Shown piece after piece: positions 15,963-24,094 of a stretch of 64,000 bases of DNA (position 1 is its first letter; each line of letters opens with the position of its first letter). Origin of the DNA: Halomonas smyrnensis AAD6 (GTDB lineage: Bacteria; Pseudomonadota; Gammaproteobacteria; Pseudomonadales; Halomonadaceae); NCBI RefSeq assembly GCF_000265245.1, contig NZ_AJKS02000006.1:27067-91066 (forward strand), given 5' to 3'. A program made the translations under genes and the position numbers. The notes beneath the pieces are model-generated. The model had not been told where the DNA came from and searched no databases. It saw nothing but the letters and a program-made list of their open reading frames with translations.

Positions 15963-16727
15963 ATGTCGTTGACCTTCAAGCCCCGACCTCGCGGCGGCCG
16001 CTGGCCGGCCGCCCTGGCCTGGCTGGCCGTGCTGCTGCTGGCGATGGCCGCGGCGCTGATGGCCGGCGCGGGGCCGGCCTATCGCCTGGAATGGCTGTCG
16101 CTCGGGCAGTCGTTCTCGCTATTGCATCGCGCCGCCCTGCTGGCCGTGGGCGCGGCGCTCGTCGCCGTGGTCGCCCTGCTGGTCGCCGGGGTCTGTCGGC
16201 GCGCCAGGCCGGTGCTGGCGAGCCTGCTGGTGATCGGGGCGGGGGTGGCGATCGTCGCGCAGCCGCTGCAGATGCGCGAGCTGGCCCGCAGCGTGCCGCC
16301 GATCCACGACATCACCACCGACCTCGCCGACCCGCCGGCCTTCGAGGCGCTGGCAGAGGCGCGCCGGGCGGCGCCCAACGCGCTCGACTATCCCCCCGCC
16401 TTCGCCGAGGCCCAGCGTGAGGGCTATCCGCATCTGGGGCCGGTGGAGATCGCCCGTCCGCTGCCGGCGGTGCGCGACGCCGCCGAGGCCCTGGCCCGGG
16501 AGCGCGGCTGGTCGATCGCGGCGGTGCGCGAGCGCCGGCTCGAGGCGGTGGCGACCACCCGCTGGTTCGGCTTCGAGGACGATATCGTGATCCGGCTGAC
16601 GCCGAGGGCGGCGGGCACGACGGTGGACATGCGCTCGGCCTCGCGCCTCGGCCAGAGCGACCTGGGCACCAATGCGGCGCGCATCCAGACCTTCCTCGAG
16701 GCGCTGACGGCCCGGCTCGCGCCCTGA
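15963..16727 (+). CDS. DUF1499 domain membrane protein
   Basis: A 254-residue protein with three hydrophobic helices in the first 110 residues and a C-terminal DUF1499 domain. The domain begins around [14 protein letters not shown] and continues with [29 protein letters not shown] and [21 protein letters not shown], which are the family's conserved segments. Function of DUF1499 proteins is not established; they are often in the envelope. ATG 15963 lies 10 bases after GGGAGG, and a promoter candidate is at 15898-15926. It is divergent from nfsA and 118 bases before pncB. Confidence 0.82.
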   Translation: MSLTFKPRPRGGRWPAALAWLAVLLLAMAAALMAGAGPAYRLEWLSLGQSFSLLHRAALLAVGAALVAVVALLVAGVCRRARPVLASLLVIGAGVAIVAQPLQMRELARSVPPIHDITTDLADPPAFEALAEARRAAPNALDYPPAFAEAQREGYPHLGPVEIARPLPAVRDAAEALARERGWSIAAVRERRLEAVATTRWFGFEDDIVIRLTPRAAGTTVDMRSASRLGQSDLGTNAARIQTFLEALTARLAP

Positions 16728-16845
16728 CTCCTCTGCGGGGTCGATTCGTCACCGAACCGTGAACACGCTACCATCATGCCCCCGCGAGACGCCGGTCTCG
16801 CGGGCCGCTGCAGCGGTCCACCATCATTCACAGGGAGCATCCTTC

Positions 16846-18048
16846 ATGGCGGCCACGTACCGCGCCCCGGGTCAGATCATCACCTCGCTGCTGGATACCG
16901 ACTGGTACAAGCTCACCATGATGCAGGGGGTTCACCACAACTACCCCAATGCCAGCGTGACCTGGGAATTCCGCTGCCGCGACGCCGAGGACCTGCGCCC
17001 CTATCTCGACGAGATCCGCACCCAGATCGACGGCCTGGCCTCGCTGTCGCTGAGCGAGGCGGAATCCGCCTACCTGAGCGACTTCGCCTACATGTCGCCG
17101 GACTTCGTGCGCTTCCTGGAGCTGTACCGCTTCCGCCCCGAGTACGTGGACCTGCACATGGAAGGCAGCGAGCTGTGCATCGTCATCGACGGCCCCTGGA
17201 CGCACAGCATCCTGTTCGAGATCGTGATCCTCGCCATCATCAGCGAGGTGCGCAATCACACCCTGAACCCCGGGGCCAGCGTCGATCAGGCCGTGTCGCA
17301 GCTGCGCACGAAGATGGATCGGCTGCGCCGCGACTACACGCCGGCCCAGCTGGCCGACTTCCGGCTGGCCGACTTCGGCACCCGGCGGCGGCTCTCCCAG
17401 CCGGTGCAGGAGGCCATCGTCGAGGTGCTGACCGAGGAGTTCCCCGGCCAGTTCGTCGGCACCAGCAACGTCGACATCGCCCGGCGCCACGGCCTGGCGC
17501 CGATGGGCACCATGGCCCACGAGTGGGTGATGGCCCACCAGCAGCTCGGCAGCCGGCTGGTGGACAGCCAGCGCACCGCGCTGGAGGCCTGGGTGCAGGA
17601 ATACCGCGGCCACCTGGGCGTGGCGCTGACCGACACCATCAACCTCGACGCCTTCCTGGCCGACTTCGATCTGTACTTCGCCAAGCTGTTCGACGGCCTG
17701 CGGCACGACAGCGGCGATCCCATGGTGTTCGCCGAGAAGTGCATCCGCCACTACGAGGCGCTCGGCATCGACCCGCGCGGCAAGACGCTGATCTTCAGCG
17801 ACGCCCTGACCTTCGACTCGGCGATGGGCATCAAGACCGCCCTGGACGGACGCATCCGCACCAGTTTCGGCATCGGCACCAGCTTGACCTGCGACCTGCC
17901 GGACGTGAAGCCGATGAACATGGTGATCAAGATGGTGGCCTGTAACGGCCAGCCGGTGGCCAAGATCTCCGATGCCCCGGGCAAGATGCTGTCCCGGGAC
18001 GAGGCCTATGTGCGCTACCTGAAGAGCGTCTTCGGGGTGACCGCCTGA
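16846..18048 (+). CDS. pncB: Nicotinate phosphoribosyltransferase
   Basis: A 400-residue enzyme, exactly the length of E. coli PncB. It joins nicotinate with PRPP, driven by ATP, to make nicotinate mononucleotide in the NAD salvage pathway. Landmarks: [13 protein letters not shown] near the N-terminus, [20 protein letters not shown] in the middle, [26 protein letters not shown] around residues 200-225 that includes the phosphorylated-His region, LRHDSGDP and [11 protein letters not shown] of the type II phosphoribosyltransferase barrel. AGGGAG precedes ATG 16846. It appears to be a single-gene unit. Confidence 0.96.
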   Translation: MAATYRAPGQIITSLLDTDWYKLTMMQGVHHNYPNASVTWEFRCRDAEDLRPYLDEIRTQIDGLASLSLSEAESAYLSDFAYMSPDFVRFLELYRFRPEYVDLHMEGSELCIVIDGPWTHSILFEIVILAIISEVRNHTLNPGASVDQAVSQLRTKMDRLRRDYTPAQLADFRLADFGTRRRLSQPVQEAIVEVLTEEFPGQFVGTSNVDIARRHGLAPMGTMAHEWVMAHQQLGSRLVDSQRTALEAWVQEYRGHLGVALTDTINLDAFLADFDLYFAKLFDGLRHDSGDPMVFAEKCIRHYEALGIDPRGKTLIFSDALTFDSAMGIKTALDGRIRTSFGIGTSLTCDLPDVKPMNMVIKMVACNGQPVAKISDAPGKMLSRDEAYVRYLKSVFGVTA

Positions 18049-18156
18049 ACCGCCTCGCCCCACCGGGAGAAGCGGGCAGGAGGCGAGACGCGAAACCTGG
18101 ACCGAATGCGAATCGCACGCGAAGGCAATCTCAAGCCATTGATATGCCGAGAAAAA

Positions 18157-18185
18157 TTGACCAACCCCGCGCCCCGGACTAGGAT
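18157..18185 (+). promoter_or_regulatory. Sigma-70 promoter for bacterioferritin
   Basis: TTGACC (18157-18162) and TAGGAT (18180-18185) are separated by 17 bases, 38 bases before the bfr start codon. It is one of the best promoter matches in the window. I see no clear Fur box overlapping it. Confidence 0.65.
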
Positions 18186-18223
18186 GCGCAGCTGATACGT
18201 CACGTCGACAGGGAAGAACGCTC

Positions 18224-18691
18224 ATGCAAGGCCATCAAGAGATCATCGACGCCCTGAACGGCCTGCTCGCCGCCGAGCTCGCCGCCATGGATCAGTACTT
18301 CGTGCACGCCGAGATGTATGCCGACATGGGGCTGACCAAGCTCCACGAGCGCATCGACCACGAGTTCCACGACGAGAAGGGCCACGCCCAGAAGCTGATC
18401 GAGCGCATCCTGATGCTCGAAGGCAAGCCGGACATCCACACCCGCACCCAGGTGCGCATCGGCAAGGACGTGGAAGAGATGCTCGGCTACGACCTGCAGC
18501 TCGAGTACGAGGTCGGCGACGCCCTCAAGGCCGCCATCGCCCTGTGCGAGCGCGAGCGCGACTTCAACACCCGCGCCATCCTGCTACCGCTGCTCTCCGA
18601 CACCGAGGAAGATCACGCCCACTGGCTGGAACAGCAGCTGCGCCTGATCAAGCTGGTCGGCCGCGAGAACTATCTCGTCGCCCAGATGTAG
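18224..18691 (+). CDS. bfr: Bacterioferritin-family iron storage protein lacking the haem Met
   Basis: A 155-residue four-helix ferritin-like protein that would assemble into an iron-storing shell. The ferroxidase ligands E18, E51, H54, E94, E128 and H131 are all present (numbers from this protein). The Met52 that ligates haem in E. coli Bfr is a Lys here (DEKGHA in place of DEMKHA), so this subunit should not bind the inter-subunit haem. It therefore resembles the non-haem partner type, such as the Pseudomonas protein first named BfrA and later FtnA, which also begins MQGH. AGGGAAG precedes ATG, and a good promoter lies upstream. Confidence 0.9.
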   Translation: MQGHQEIIDALNGLLAAELAAMDQYFVHAEMYADMGLTKLHERIDHEFHDEKGHAQKLIERILMLEGKPDIHTRTQVRIGKDVEEMLGYDLQLEYEVGDALKAAIALCERERDFNTRAILLPLLSDTEEDHAHWLEQQLRLIKLVGRENYLVAQM

Positions 18692-18726
18692 GCCGCTCGG
18701 GCCGGCCTCGGCCCGGCCGCCTTCGC

Positions 18727-19269
18727 TCAGGGGCTCAGACCATAGCGCCGGGCGGCGCGCCGCAGGCGCCAGATGGTGATCAGGTTGGTGACGAGGATCA
18801 GCGTCTCGGCGAGGGTGCCGCCGATGGAGCCGGCCAGCAGGTTGCTGATCACCCAGCAGAAGGCCGCCGCGGCCAGCACCCCGCGCATGGCGACGCCGCG
18901 CAGCATGAACATGCCCCAGGTGCCGAGCAGGCCGGCCAGCAGCGCCGGCACGTCGCTCGGGCCGCTCCAGGTCAGCAGCGCGACCGCCAGGGTCGCGACG
19001 AGCACCCCGGCCATCACCGCCACGTTGCCCGGGTAGCGACGCACCAGGGCGATGCGCAGCACGATCAGCGCCGAGATGCCCGCCGCCACCCAGCTCTGGA
19101 ACAGCGCGAACTGGGCGGCGAAGGCCACGTTGGCGAACAGCAGCAGCACGAACAGCCGATCGTCGCGCCGGCTGGCGAAGCCGGCCACGCACAGCGCCAG
19201 GGCCACCAGGCTGACGCCCTGCCCCAGCCACTCCCACGTCGCCAGCCCGCTCAGGCCGAATGCTTCCAT
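18727..19269 (-). CDS. ygjV: YgjV family inner-membrane protein
   Basis: A 180-residue protein with about six closely spaced membrane segments, ending in a short basic tail (RLRRAARRYGLSP). The size and the pattern of paired helices, with LLLFANVAFAAQFAL near residues 43-57 and TLAETLILVTNLITIWRL near the end, match the YgjV family. Function of the family is unknown. GGGAGG lies before ATG 19269. It converges on bfr. Confidence 0.7.
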   Translation of the reverse strand: MEAFGLSGLATWEWLGQGVSLVALALCVAGFASRRDDRLFVLLLFANVAFAAQFALFQSWVAAGISALIVLRIALVRRYPGNVAVMAGVLVATLAVALLTWSGPSDVPALLAGLLGTWGMFMLRGVAMRGVLAAAAFCWVISNLLAGSIGGTLAETLILVTNLITIWRLRRAARRYGLSP

Positions 19270-19393
19270 GCGTGCCTCCCTTCATCGCGATGTCCTCTGG
19301 CATCGCGTCAGGCTAGCATGCCGCGCCGGCGCTCGGGGCTCACTCGCGCACCGCGCCGAAACGCGGCCCCCTTACGCCAGCCGCCTCGCCCTC

Positions 19394-19422
19394 TGGCCAA
19401 GCCGGCTGCGGCGCGGTAGAAT
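19394..19422 (+). promoter_or_regulatory. Candidate promoter for a small RNA
   Basis: TGGCCA (19394-19399) and TAGAAT (19417-19422) lie 17 bases apart in an intergenic region with no plus-strand gene downstream before a strong terminator. The -10 matches at 5 of 6 positions, the -35 at 4 of 6. Confidence 0.4.
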
Positions 19423-19428
19423 TGTTAG

Positions 19429-19519
19429 GTAGCGAACTATGATCTGGCTAGCACCGGCGCATGGTTTGCTGTTTCCTTCGATATTGGGCCGGCCTCCACC
19501 AGGGGGCCGGCCCTTTTTT
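19429..19519 (+). ncRNA. Candidate small RNA of about 90 nt
   Basis: A plus-strand transcript starting near 19429 would end at the textbook terminator at 19486-19519, giving roughly 90 nucleotides. No reading frame with a Shine-Dalgarno fits, and neighbouring genes on both sides are on the minus strand, so the terminator cannot serve them. The 5' half (about 19429-19485) is A+T-richer than its surroundings. I do not recognise the RNA family. Confidence 0.4.
19486..19519 (+). terminator. Rho-independent terminator, orphan
   Basis: GGGCCGGCC (19486-19494) pairs perfectly with GGCCGGCCC (19505-19513) across a 10-base loop, followed by six T. It is the strongest intrinsic terminator in the window and has no plus-strand gene in front of it. 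Confidence 0.8.
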
Positions 19520-19564
19520 GTCTGCCAAGCCGGGCCCTCGCCGCGCCTCCGCTCACACGAGCCC

Positions 19565-19591
19565 CGACGCCCGCCTCTTCGGCGGGCGTCG
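19565..19591. terminator. Hairpin downstream of the 124-residue gene
   Basis: CGACGCCCGCC and GGCGGGCGTCG form an 11-base stem around TCTTC, 23 bases beyond the stop of the minus-strand gene at 19614. It has no U-tract. Confidence 0.4.
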
Positions 19592-19613
19592 TCGTGCTCA
19601 GGCCGGGTCGTTG

Positions 19614-19988
19614 TCAGGCCGGATCGTGGTGGTGACCGTCGCGTGCGTCGAGGGCGCGCTGGAACTCCTCCCGCCAGGCCTCGGCGTGGCGCGCCGGGTC
19701 CTGCGGCAAGCGCCCCAGCTCGACGGCCAGCGCGAAGAAGCCCTCGCGCGGCAGGCCCTCGCCCTGCCGGCTGACCACCAGCGCGGCGATGAAGGGACGG
19801 CCGGCGGCGGCGTCCTCCCGCATCAGCTGTTCCAGGGCCAGCGCCACGCGGCGGATGGTCCGCGGCGGGGTGAGCGCCAGGGCCTCGGCGAGCCGCTGGT
19901 AGGTCAGCGGCAGCTCGGCCTCGGGGACGGTCTCGAGCAGCCGGCGGGCGCGGGCCGGCAGGGAAGCCTCGGCATCGTGCATGGGCAT
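19614..19988 (-). CDS. Unknown 124-residue protein, possible winged helix
   Basis: I do not recognise the family. ATG 19988 is preferred since AAGGAAAGG lies upstream; the longer frame would start inside the A+T-rich dyad. The sequence is helical: LLETVPEAELPLTYQRLAEAL, then TPPRTIRRVALALEQLM, then PFIAALVVSRQGEGLPREGFF, a helix-helix-helix plus strand-turn-strand order that resembles a winged helix with a basic third helix. It ends DGHHHDPA. No signal peptide or membrane segment. It stands alone, divergent from the PAS-GGDEF cyclase gene. Confidence 0.6.
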   Translation of the reverse strand: MPMHDAEASLPARARRLLETVPEAELPLTYQRLAEALALTPPRTIRRVALALEQLMREDAAAGRPFIAALVVSRQGEGLPREGFFALAVELGRLPQDPARHAEAWREEFQRALDARDGHHHDPA

Positions 19989-20105
19989 GAATCCTTTCCT
20001 TCGGGGGACGACAGGGAAAACGGACGATGGTGCGCCGGGATGATGGCGCCCGCAACGCCCCGCGTCGAAGCGTTGAGGCCCCATCTTGTACAACGCCGAG
20101 CCATC

Positions 20106-20133
20106 ATGAAAAATAAGCAAATTATTCTTTCAT
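20106..20133. promoter_or_regulatory. A+T-rich dyad in the 19989-20290 intergenic region
   Basis: ATGAAA-aATAA and TTATt-CTTTCAT form an interrupted inverted repeat over 28 bases, an A+T island in G+C-rich DNA between divergent genes. It could be a regulator site for either gene. Just to its right, CGCCGAATCGGCG forms a small hairpin. The rest of this 302-base gap shows nothing I can name. Confidence 0.35.
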
Positions 20134-20290
20134 CATCGCCGAATCGGCGTGTCGGCTCTGGGGTGCACGGGATGACATCGGCACCCTGAGCGCCCAAGGC
20201 GTGCCCCCCATGGCGGCACACCGGCCGTTCGAGGCCGGCCTTCCGCCGCGGCAGGGCGATCCGTTCGCTCGCCCCACCGAGGATGACCGC

Positions 20291-21172
20291 ATGCCGCTGA
20301 CCCTGACCCGCTCGGACAACGTGCCCCGGCTGATCTGTGCCGCCCCGATCGGCATCTGCATCACCAACGAGGCGGGCATCCTCGAGATGGTCAACCCGGC
20401 CTTCTGCGAGTTCTACGGCTACGCGGAGGAGGAGCTGCTGGGGCGCTCCTTTGCCCTGGTGGTGCCGGAGGCCGAGCGCGAGGCCACGCTCAGGCGGCAT
20501 CGATGCTTCATGCAGGGCGACGAGGAGCATGACGAGCGTCAGGAATGGGAGGTGGTCGGTCGCGACGGCGAGACGCACAGCATCATCGCCGAGTCGTCGC
20601 GCCTGAAGGACGATGCCGGGCGGCTCAAGCGCGTCATCTTCATCACCGACATCACCGAGCGCAAGGCCCTGGAACGGCGCCTCGACTTCCTGGCCCGCCA
20701 CGACGAGCTGACCGGTCTGCTCAACCGCCGCGCCGGCATGGCGCGGCTGGGCGAGGAGATCGCGCGCGCCCACCGGCAGGGTGGCCCGCTGTGCGTGGCC
20801 ATCATCGATCTGGACAACTTCAAGCAGATCAACGACCGCCACGGCCACGCCACCGGCGACGAGGTACTGTGCGACGTGGCCGCGAGGCTGGGCGGCGAGC
20901 TGCGCGACTATGACGTGCTGGCCCGGCTGGGCGGCGAGGAATTTCTGGTGATCCTGCCCGGCGCCACCCAGGAGCAGGCCCATGAGAGCCTCGAACGCCT
21001 GCGCACGCGGATCGCGAGCGCGTCACCGGGCCGATCGGACCTCTTCGTCACGCTCTCCGCCGGCATCGCCGCGCTGCGCGCGGACGAGGCCTGCCATGTG
21101 CTGCTGGAACGCGCCGACCGGGCGCTCTATCGCGCCAAGCAGGACGGCCGCAACCGGACCCAGGCGGGCTGA
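20291..21172 (+). CDS. PAS-GGDEF diguanylate cyclase
   Basis: A 293-residue soluble protein. A PAS sensor domain (about residues 12-122, with APIGICITNEAGI and a closing FITDITERKALE) leads into a GGDEF domain (about 130-290). The active site is GGEEF at 214-218, and an intact product-inhibition site RDYD sits five residues before it, so it should make cyclic di-GMP and be feedback-controlled. DELTGLLNRR and DLDNFKQIND are the usual metal and nucleotide segments. No transmembrane helices, so it senses a cytoplasmic signal. ATG 20291 has GAGGATG upstream. It converges on an NAD(P)-binding protein gene. Confidence 0.9.
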   Translation: MPLTLTRSDNVPRLICAAPIGICITNEAGILEMVNPAFCEFYGYAEEELLGRSFALVVPEAEREATLRRHRCFMQGDEEHDERQEWEVVGRDGETHSIIAESSRLKDDAGRLKRVIFITDITERKALERRLDFLARHDELTGLLNRRAGMARLGEEIARAHRQGGPLCVAIIDLDNFKQINDRHGHATGDEVLCDVAARLGGELRDYDVLARLGGEEFLVILPGATQEQAHESLERLRTRIASASPGRSDLFVTLSAGIAALRADEACHVLLERADRALYRAKQDGRNRTQAG

Positions 21173-21178
21173 GCGGCC

Positions 21179-21811
21179 TCAGGCCAGCACCGCGTCGAGC
21201 TCGCGCTCGCCGTCCAGCAGCGGGTACTCGCGGCCGTTCTCCGCCTTGCCCTGCACCAGATGCAGCAGCGCATGGGCGACGTTGGCCCGGGAGACCTCGT
21301 TGTTGCCGCCGTTTTCCTCCAGCGAGGCGGCGACGCGCCGGGTGGCCGGCTCGTCGGTGAGACGGCCCGGCTTGAGGATCGCCCAGGGCACCTCGGCGGC
21401 CTTGAGATAGGCATCGGCGGCGCGCTTGGCGGCGAGATAGGGGCGCAGCGCCTCCGGCCCGGCCAGCGGGTCGTCGACGCGCAGGGCGCTGACCATCACG
21501 AAGCGCTCGAGCCCCAGCTCGGCGGCCAGATCCACCGCGCGCATGGCACCGTTGAGGTCGATCAACAGCGTCTTGTCGGGGCCGGTGTACGGCCCGGAGC
21601 CGGCGGTGAACACCACCCGGTCGCAGCCCTCGAAGGCATGACGCAGCTCGCCCTCCAGGTCGCCGATCACGGTCTCGATGCCCCGCGCCTCGAACCAGGC
21701 ACGCTGGTCGTCATTGCGCACCATCGCCCGAACGGGCTCGCCGGCCTGCCGGGCCAGCTCGCAGAACAGGCGGCCGATCTGGCCGTTGGCGCCGATCACC
21801 AGTGTGGTCAT
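21179..21811 (-). CDS. NAD(P)-binding atypical short-chain dehydrogenase
   Basis: A 210-residue Rossmann-fold protein of the atypical SDR group (SDR_a5 type). It begins MTTLVIGANGQIG, the dinucleotide-binding glycine motif, followed by RAMVRND, a DLEG acidic turn, VVFTAGSG and VSALRVDD; a Tyr-containing YLAAKRAAD segment gives YxxxK at about residues 127-131. Members act as NAD(P)H-dependent reductases or as redox sensors; substrate unknown. ATG 21811 with GGAGGGAG upstream is the start; the longer frame is unsupported. Confidence 0.82.
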   Translation of the reverse strand: MTTLVIGANGQIGRLFCELARQAGEPVRAMVRNDDQRAWFEARGIETVIGDLEGELRHAFEGCDRVVFTAGSGPYTGPDKTLLIDLNGAMRAVDLAAELGLERFVMVSALRVDDPLAGPEALRPYLAAKRAADAYLKAAEVPWAILKPGRLTDEPATRRVAASLEENGGNNEVSRANVAHALLHLVQGKAENGREYPLLDGERELDAVLA

Positions 21812-22006
21812 GGAAGCTCCCTCCTGTGCCATGGATGTCCGACAGCAATGCGGGCCGGCCCGCCGCGATTCAAGGGCGGAGCGGGAAATCCGCCGTCGAC
21901 TGGCCGCCCGGCCCCCGGTGGCGTACCCTGCGGCCTCGTTTTCACCGCTTTCCATCCCCGTTTTCATTCACCCGACTTTGCGGACAACACCTAGAGGAGC
22001 GGCGCC

Positions 22007-22222
22007 TTGCAACCCGAGGACCTGCAACGCCTGGTCACCCAGCGCATGCCCTTCGGCAAGTACGAAGGCACCCTGATCGCCGATCTTCCCGGCCCCTATC
22101 TCGCCTGGTTCGCCCGCGAGGGCTTCCCGGCGGGCCAGATCGGCCAGCTGCTGCAGCTGATGCACGAGATCGATCACAACGGCCTCGGCGAGCTGCTCGA
22201 ACCGCTGCGCCAGCGCGGCTGA
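22007..22222 (+). CDS. DUF3820 family protein, TTG start
   Basis: A 71-residue protein with the DUF3820 pattern: RMPFGKYEGTLIADLPGPYLAWF followed by GQIGQLLQLMHEI. The PFGK-x-G and DLP-x-YL-x-W blocks are the family core, which resembles putative quorum-sensing-regulated proteins of Vibrio and Pseudomonas relatives and is also found in some nucleases. The only sensible start is TTG at 22007, placed 7 bases after GAGGAG; the strong ribosome site makes up for the rare start codon. It is 63 bases before arfB and may share its mRNA. Confidence 0.8.
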   Translation: MQPEDLQRLVTQRMPFGKYEGTLIADLPGPYLAWFAREGFPAGQIGQLLQLMHEIDHNGLGELLEPLRQRG

Positions 22223-22285
22223 ACGGCCGCTCCGCCGCCGATTTCCCGATTCATCCCCTCTTCATCCAGCCACCGCGAGGACACC

Positions 22286-22699
22286 ATGCTGCGTATCTCC
22301 AATACCGTGGAAGTACCCGACCACGAGATCGAGATTCACCAGATCCGCGCCCAGGGCGCGGGCGGGCAGAACGTCAACAAGGTCGCCTCGGCGGTGCATC
22401 TGCGCTTCGACATCCCCACCTCCAGCCTGCCGGAGTTCTACAAGGAGCGCCTGCTGGCGCTGTCCGACCAGCGCATCAGCAAGGACGGGGTGATCGTGAT
22501 CAAGGCCCAGGAGCACCGCACCCTGGAGCTCAACAAGGAAGATGCCCTGAACCGGCTGCGCGAGCTGATCCGCCAGGCCATCCAGCAGCGCAAGGCGCGC
22601 AAGCCGACCAAGCCGACCAAGGGCTCACAGCGCCGCCGGGTCGACAAGAAGGTCAAGAAGGGCCAGACCAAGGCGCTGCGCGGCAAGGTGAAGCTCTGA
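22286..22699 (+). CDS. arfB: Alternative ribosome-rescue factor B (peptidyl-tRNA hydrolase)
   Basis: A 137-residue single-domain release-factor homologue. The catalytic GGQ is at about residues 26-28 in [13 protein letters not shown], and the C-terminal 40 residues are a Lys/Arg-rich tail that in ArfB (YaeJ) threads into the empty mRNA channel of stalled ribosomes. It hydrolyses peptidyl-tRNA on nonstop complexes. [12 protein letters not shown] and [18 protein letters not shown] match family blocks, and the length is normal. CGAGGACACC lies before ATG 22286. Found downstream of a DUF3820 gene. Confidence 0.94.
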   Translation: MLRISNTVEVPDHEIEIHQIRAQGAGGQNVNKVASAVHLRFDIPTSSLPEFYKERLLALSDQRISKDGVIVIKAQEHRTLELNKEDALNRLRELIRQAIQQRKARKPTKPTKGSQRRRVDKKVKKGQTKALRGKVKL

Positions 22700-22750
22700 G
22701 CGACACGGAGCCGGCCGGCCCGGGGCACCGGCCGTGAGGGCCAAGCTCGC

Positions 22751-23200
22751 TCAGCGGAAGGTGTCGCAGACGGCACTCTGCGCCGACGGGTCGTGATGCT
22801 CGGTATGCGTCACCGGCCCGTCGCCGGGCGCGATGGGCACGCTCCACTGGTGATCGTGCTGCATGGGATCGCAGTTGCCGGCGGTGCCGCCGCCGAAGTT
22901 GGCATCGATCCAGTAGTGCACGGCGTACTGGCCGTCGGCCACCAGCGCGCGCTGGAAGGTGAAGGAGAAGCTCGGGTCGTCCTCGCCGGACACCTTGCCG
23001 GTCTCCACCGCGATGGTCTCGTCGAGGGCCGTGTCGACCAGCGCCGCCTGGATCGCCTGGCCGCCGTGGGGCCCCTGGAAGCTGGCATCGCCCTGGAAGA
23101 CCAGGTCCCGCCCCTCGCTGGCGAGCGCCGTGCCGGCGAACAGCGGCAGCGTCAGCAGCAGGCCGCGGCCGAGCCGGGCGGCGAAGGATGTGGTGGGCAT
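22751..23200 (-). CDS. Unknown exported protein
   Basis: I do not recognise the family. The 149-residue product has a clear signal peptide (basic start, LLLTLPLFAG, then cleavage after ALA-S near residue 28). The mature part of about 120 residues is strand-rich with two Cys that could pair (NCDP around residue 108 and VCDTF at the C-terminus) and a His cluster HDHQW and HTEHHD. Most likely periplasmic. GGGAGG lies before ATG 23200. It is divergent from the ketosynthase operon but probably unrelated to it. Confidence 0.65.
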   Translation of the reverse strand: MPTTSFAARLGRGLLLTLPLFAGTALASEGRDLVFQGDASFQGPHGGQAIQAALVDTALDETIAVETGKVSGEDDPSFSFTFQRALVADGQYAVHYWIDANFGGGTAGNCDPMQHDHQWSVPIAPGDGPVTHTEHHDPSAQSAVCDTFR

Positions 23201-23402
23201 GGCGTGAACCTCCCTATGCAGTATTCAGGGCAAGCACAATGGCCCCTTCAGCATAGTGCCCCGCCCCGCCGCCTGCCGACGGCGAGCTTTTCCATGCACC
23301 ATGGCTTATATTCTATGCGCCACCGGATGCCGCGAGCCCCCCGCTCCACCGTGCCGTCGCGCGCCTGACGCCCCCTCGTCCCGGCCGGATTGAAACAACC
23401 GT

Positions 23403-23455
23403 TTGCATCCTGGCGGCGATCGACTAGACTCGTTTTCGAACAGTGTTTTCAAACA
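23403..23455 (+). promoter_or_regulatory. Promoter with tandem operator-like repeats before the ketosynthase operon
   Basis: TTGCAT (23403-23408) and TAGACT (23425-23430) are 16 bases apart. Directly downstream GTTTTCGAACA (23432-23442) and TGTTTTCAAACA (23444-23455) repeat the same theme, and the second is a near-perfect dyad TGTTT-TC-AAACA. Such sites over a start region suggest repression. The rest of the 327-base gap 23201-23527 has no gene. Confidence 0.45.
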
Positions 23456-23527
23456 CCGGATCCCTCCATGGAAAGGAGCCCTCCTCGTGTCACCCATCGT
23501 CTTACGCCGTCGCCGCGAGGCCATGCC

Positions 23528-24094
23528 ATGACCACAGATGCACTGCTGATCCAGGTCCTGCTCTACGTCTTCCTGCCGCTCTGGGGCATCGCCGGCTTCG
23601 TCGACTGGTGCTGCCATCGTGCCACCCGCATCGAGGCCACCTCGGGGCTCAAGGAATCGCTGGTCCACTCGCTGATGGGCCTCCAGGTCGGCGCGCCGAT
23701 CCTTCTGTGCCTGCTCTATGAGGTCAACGTGCTGGTGCTGCTGATCTGCCTGGCGGCCTGGGTGCTGCACGAGCTGGTGGCCCACTGGGACGTCCACTAC
23801 GCCGCCCCGCGCCGCCACATCAGCATCTGGGAGATGCATGCCCATAACTACCTGGCCAGCCTGCCGCTCTACATGCTGGCGCTGATCGCGGTGCTCAACG
23901 GCCCGGTGGTGGCGGACCTGCTGACGCTGGACTGGGCCGGCCAGCTGTCGCTGGTCCCCTTGACCGTGCCCCACGGCGGCGCCGGCTACCTGCCGTTCTA
24001 TCTCACCTTCATGGCGGTGCTGGCGATCTTCCCCTACGCCGAGGAGAACCTGCGCTGCCTGATCCATGCCCTGAAGCACCGGAGGTCGGCATGA
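23528..24094 (+). CDS. His-rich integral membrane protein of the ketosynthase operon
   Basis: A 188-residue protein with about four membrane segments. Conserved-looking polar residues sit at the helix ends: DWCCHR (near 30), ESLVHSLM (near 47), HELVAHWDVHY (near 83-93) and RHISIWEMHAH (near 98-108). The spaced His pairs HxxxH and MHAH resemble metal ligands of membrane di-iron hydroxylases and desaturases, although the classic three-box pattern is not complete. ATG 23528 follows a GAGG site; a longer upstream frame is unsupported. Its stop overlaps the ketosynthase start (ATGA). Enzyme activity is inferred only. Confidence 0.62.
   Translation: MTTDALLIQVLLYVFLPLWGIAGFVDWCCHRATRIEATSGLKESLVHSLMGLQVGAPILLCLLYEVNVLVLLICLAAWVLHELVAHWDVHYAAPRRHISIWEMHAHNYLASLPLYMLALIAVLNGPVVADLLTLDWAGQLSLVPLTVPHGGAGYLPFYLTFMAVLAIFPYAEENLRCLIHALKHRRSA

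Noticed and set aside
19441..19519. A tRNA in the 19270-19613 gap
   Set aside because: The hairpin ends in a T-run and no cloverleaf with a TTC-type arm or acceptor stem can be drawn.
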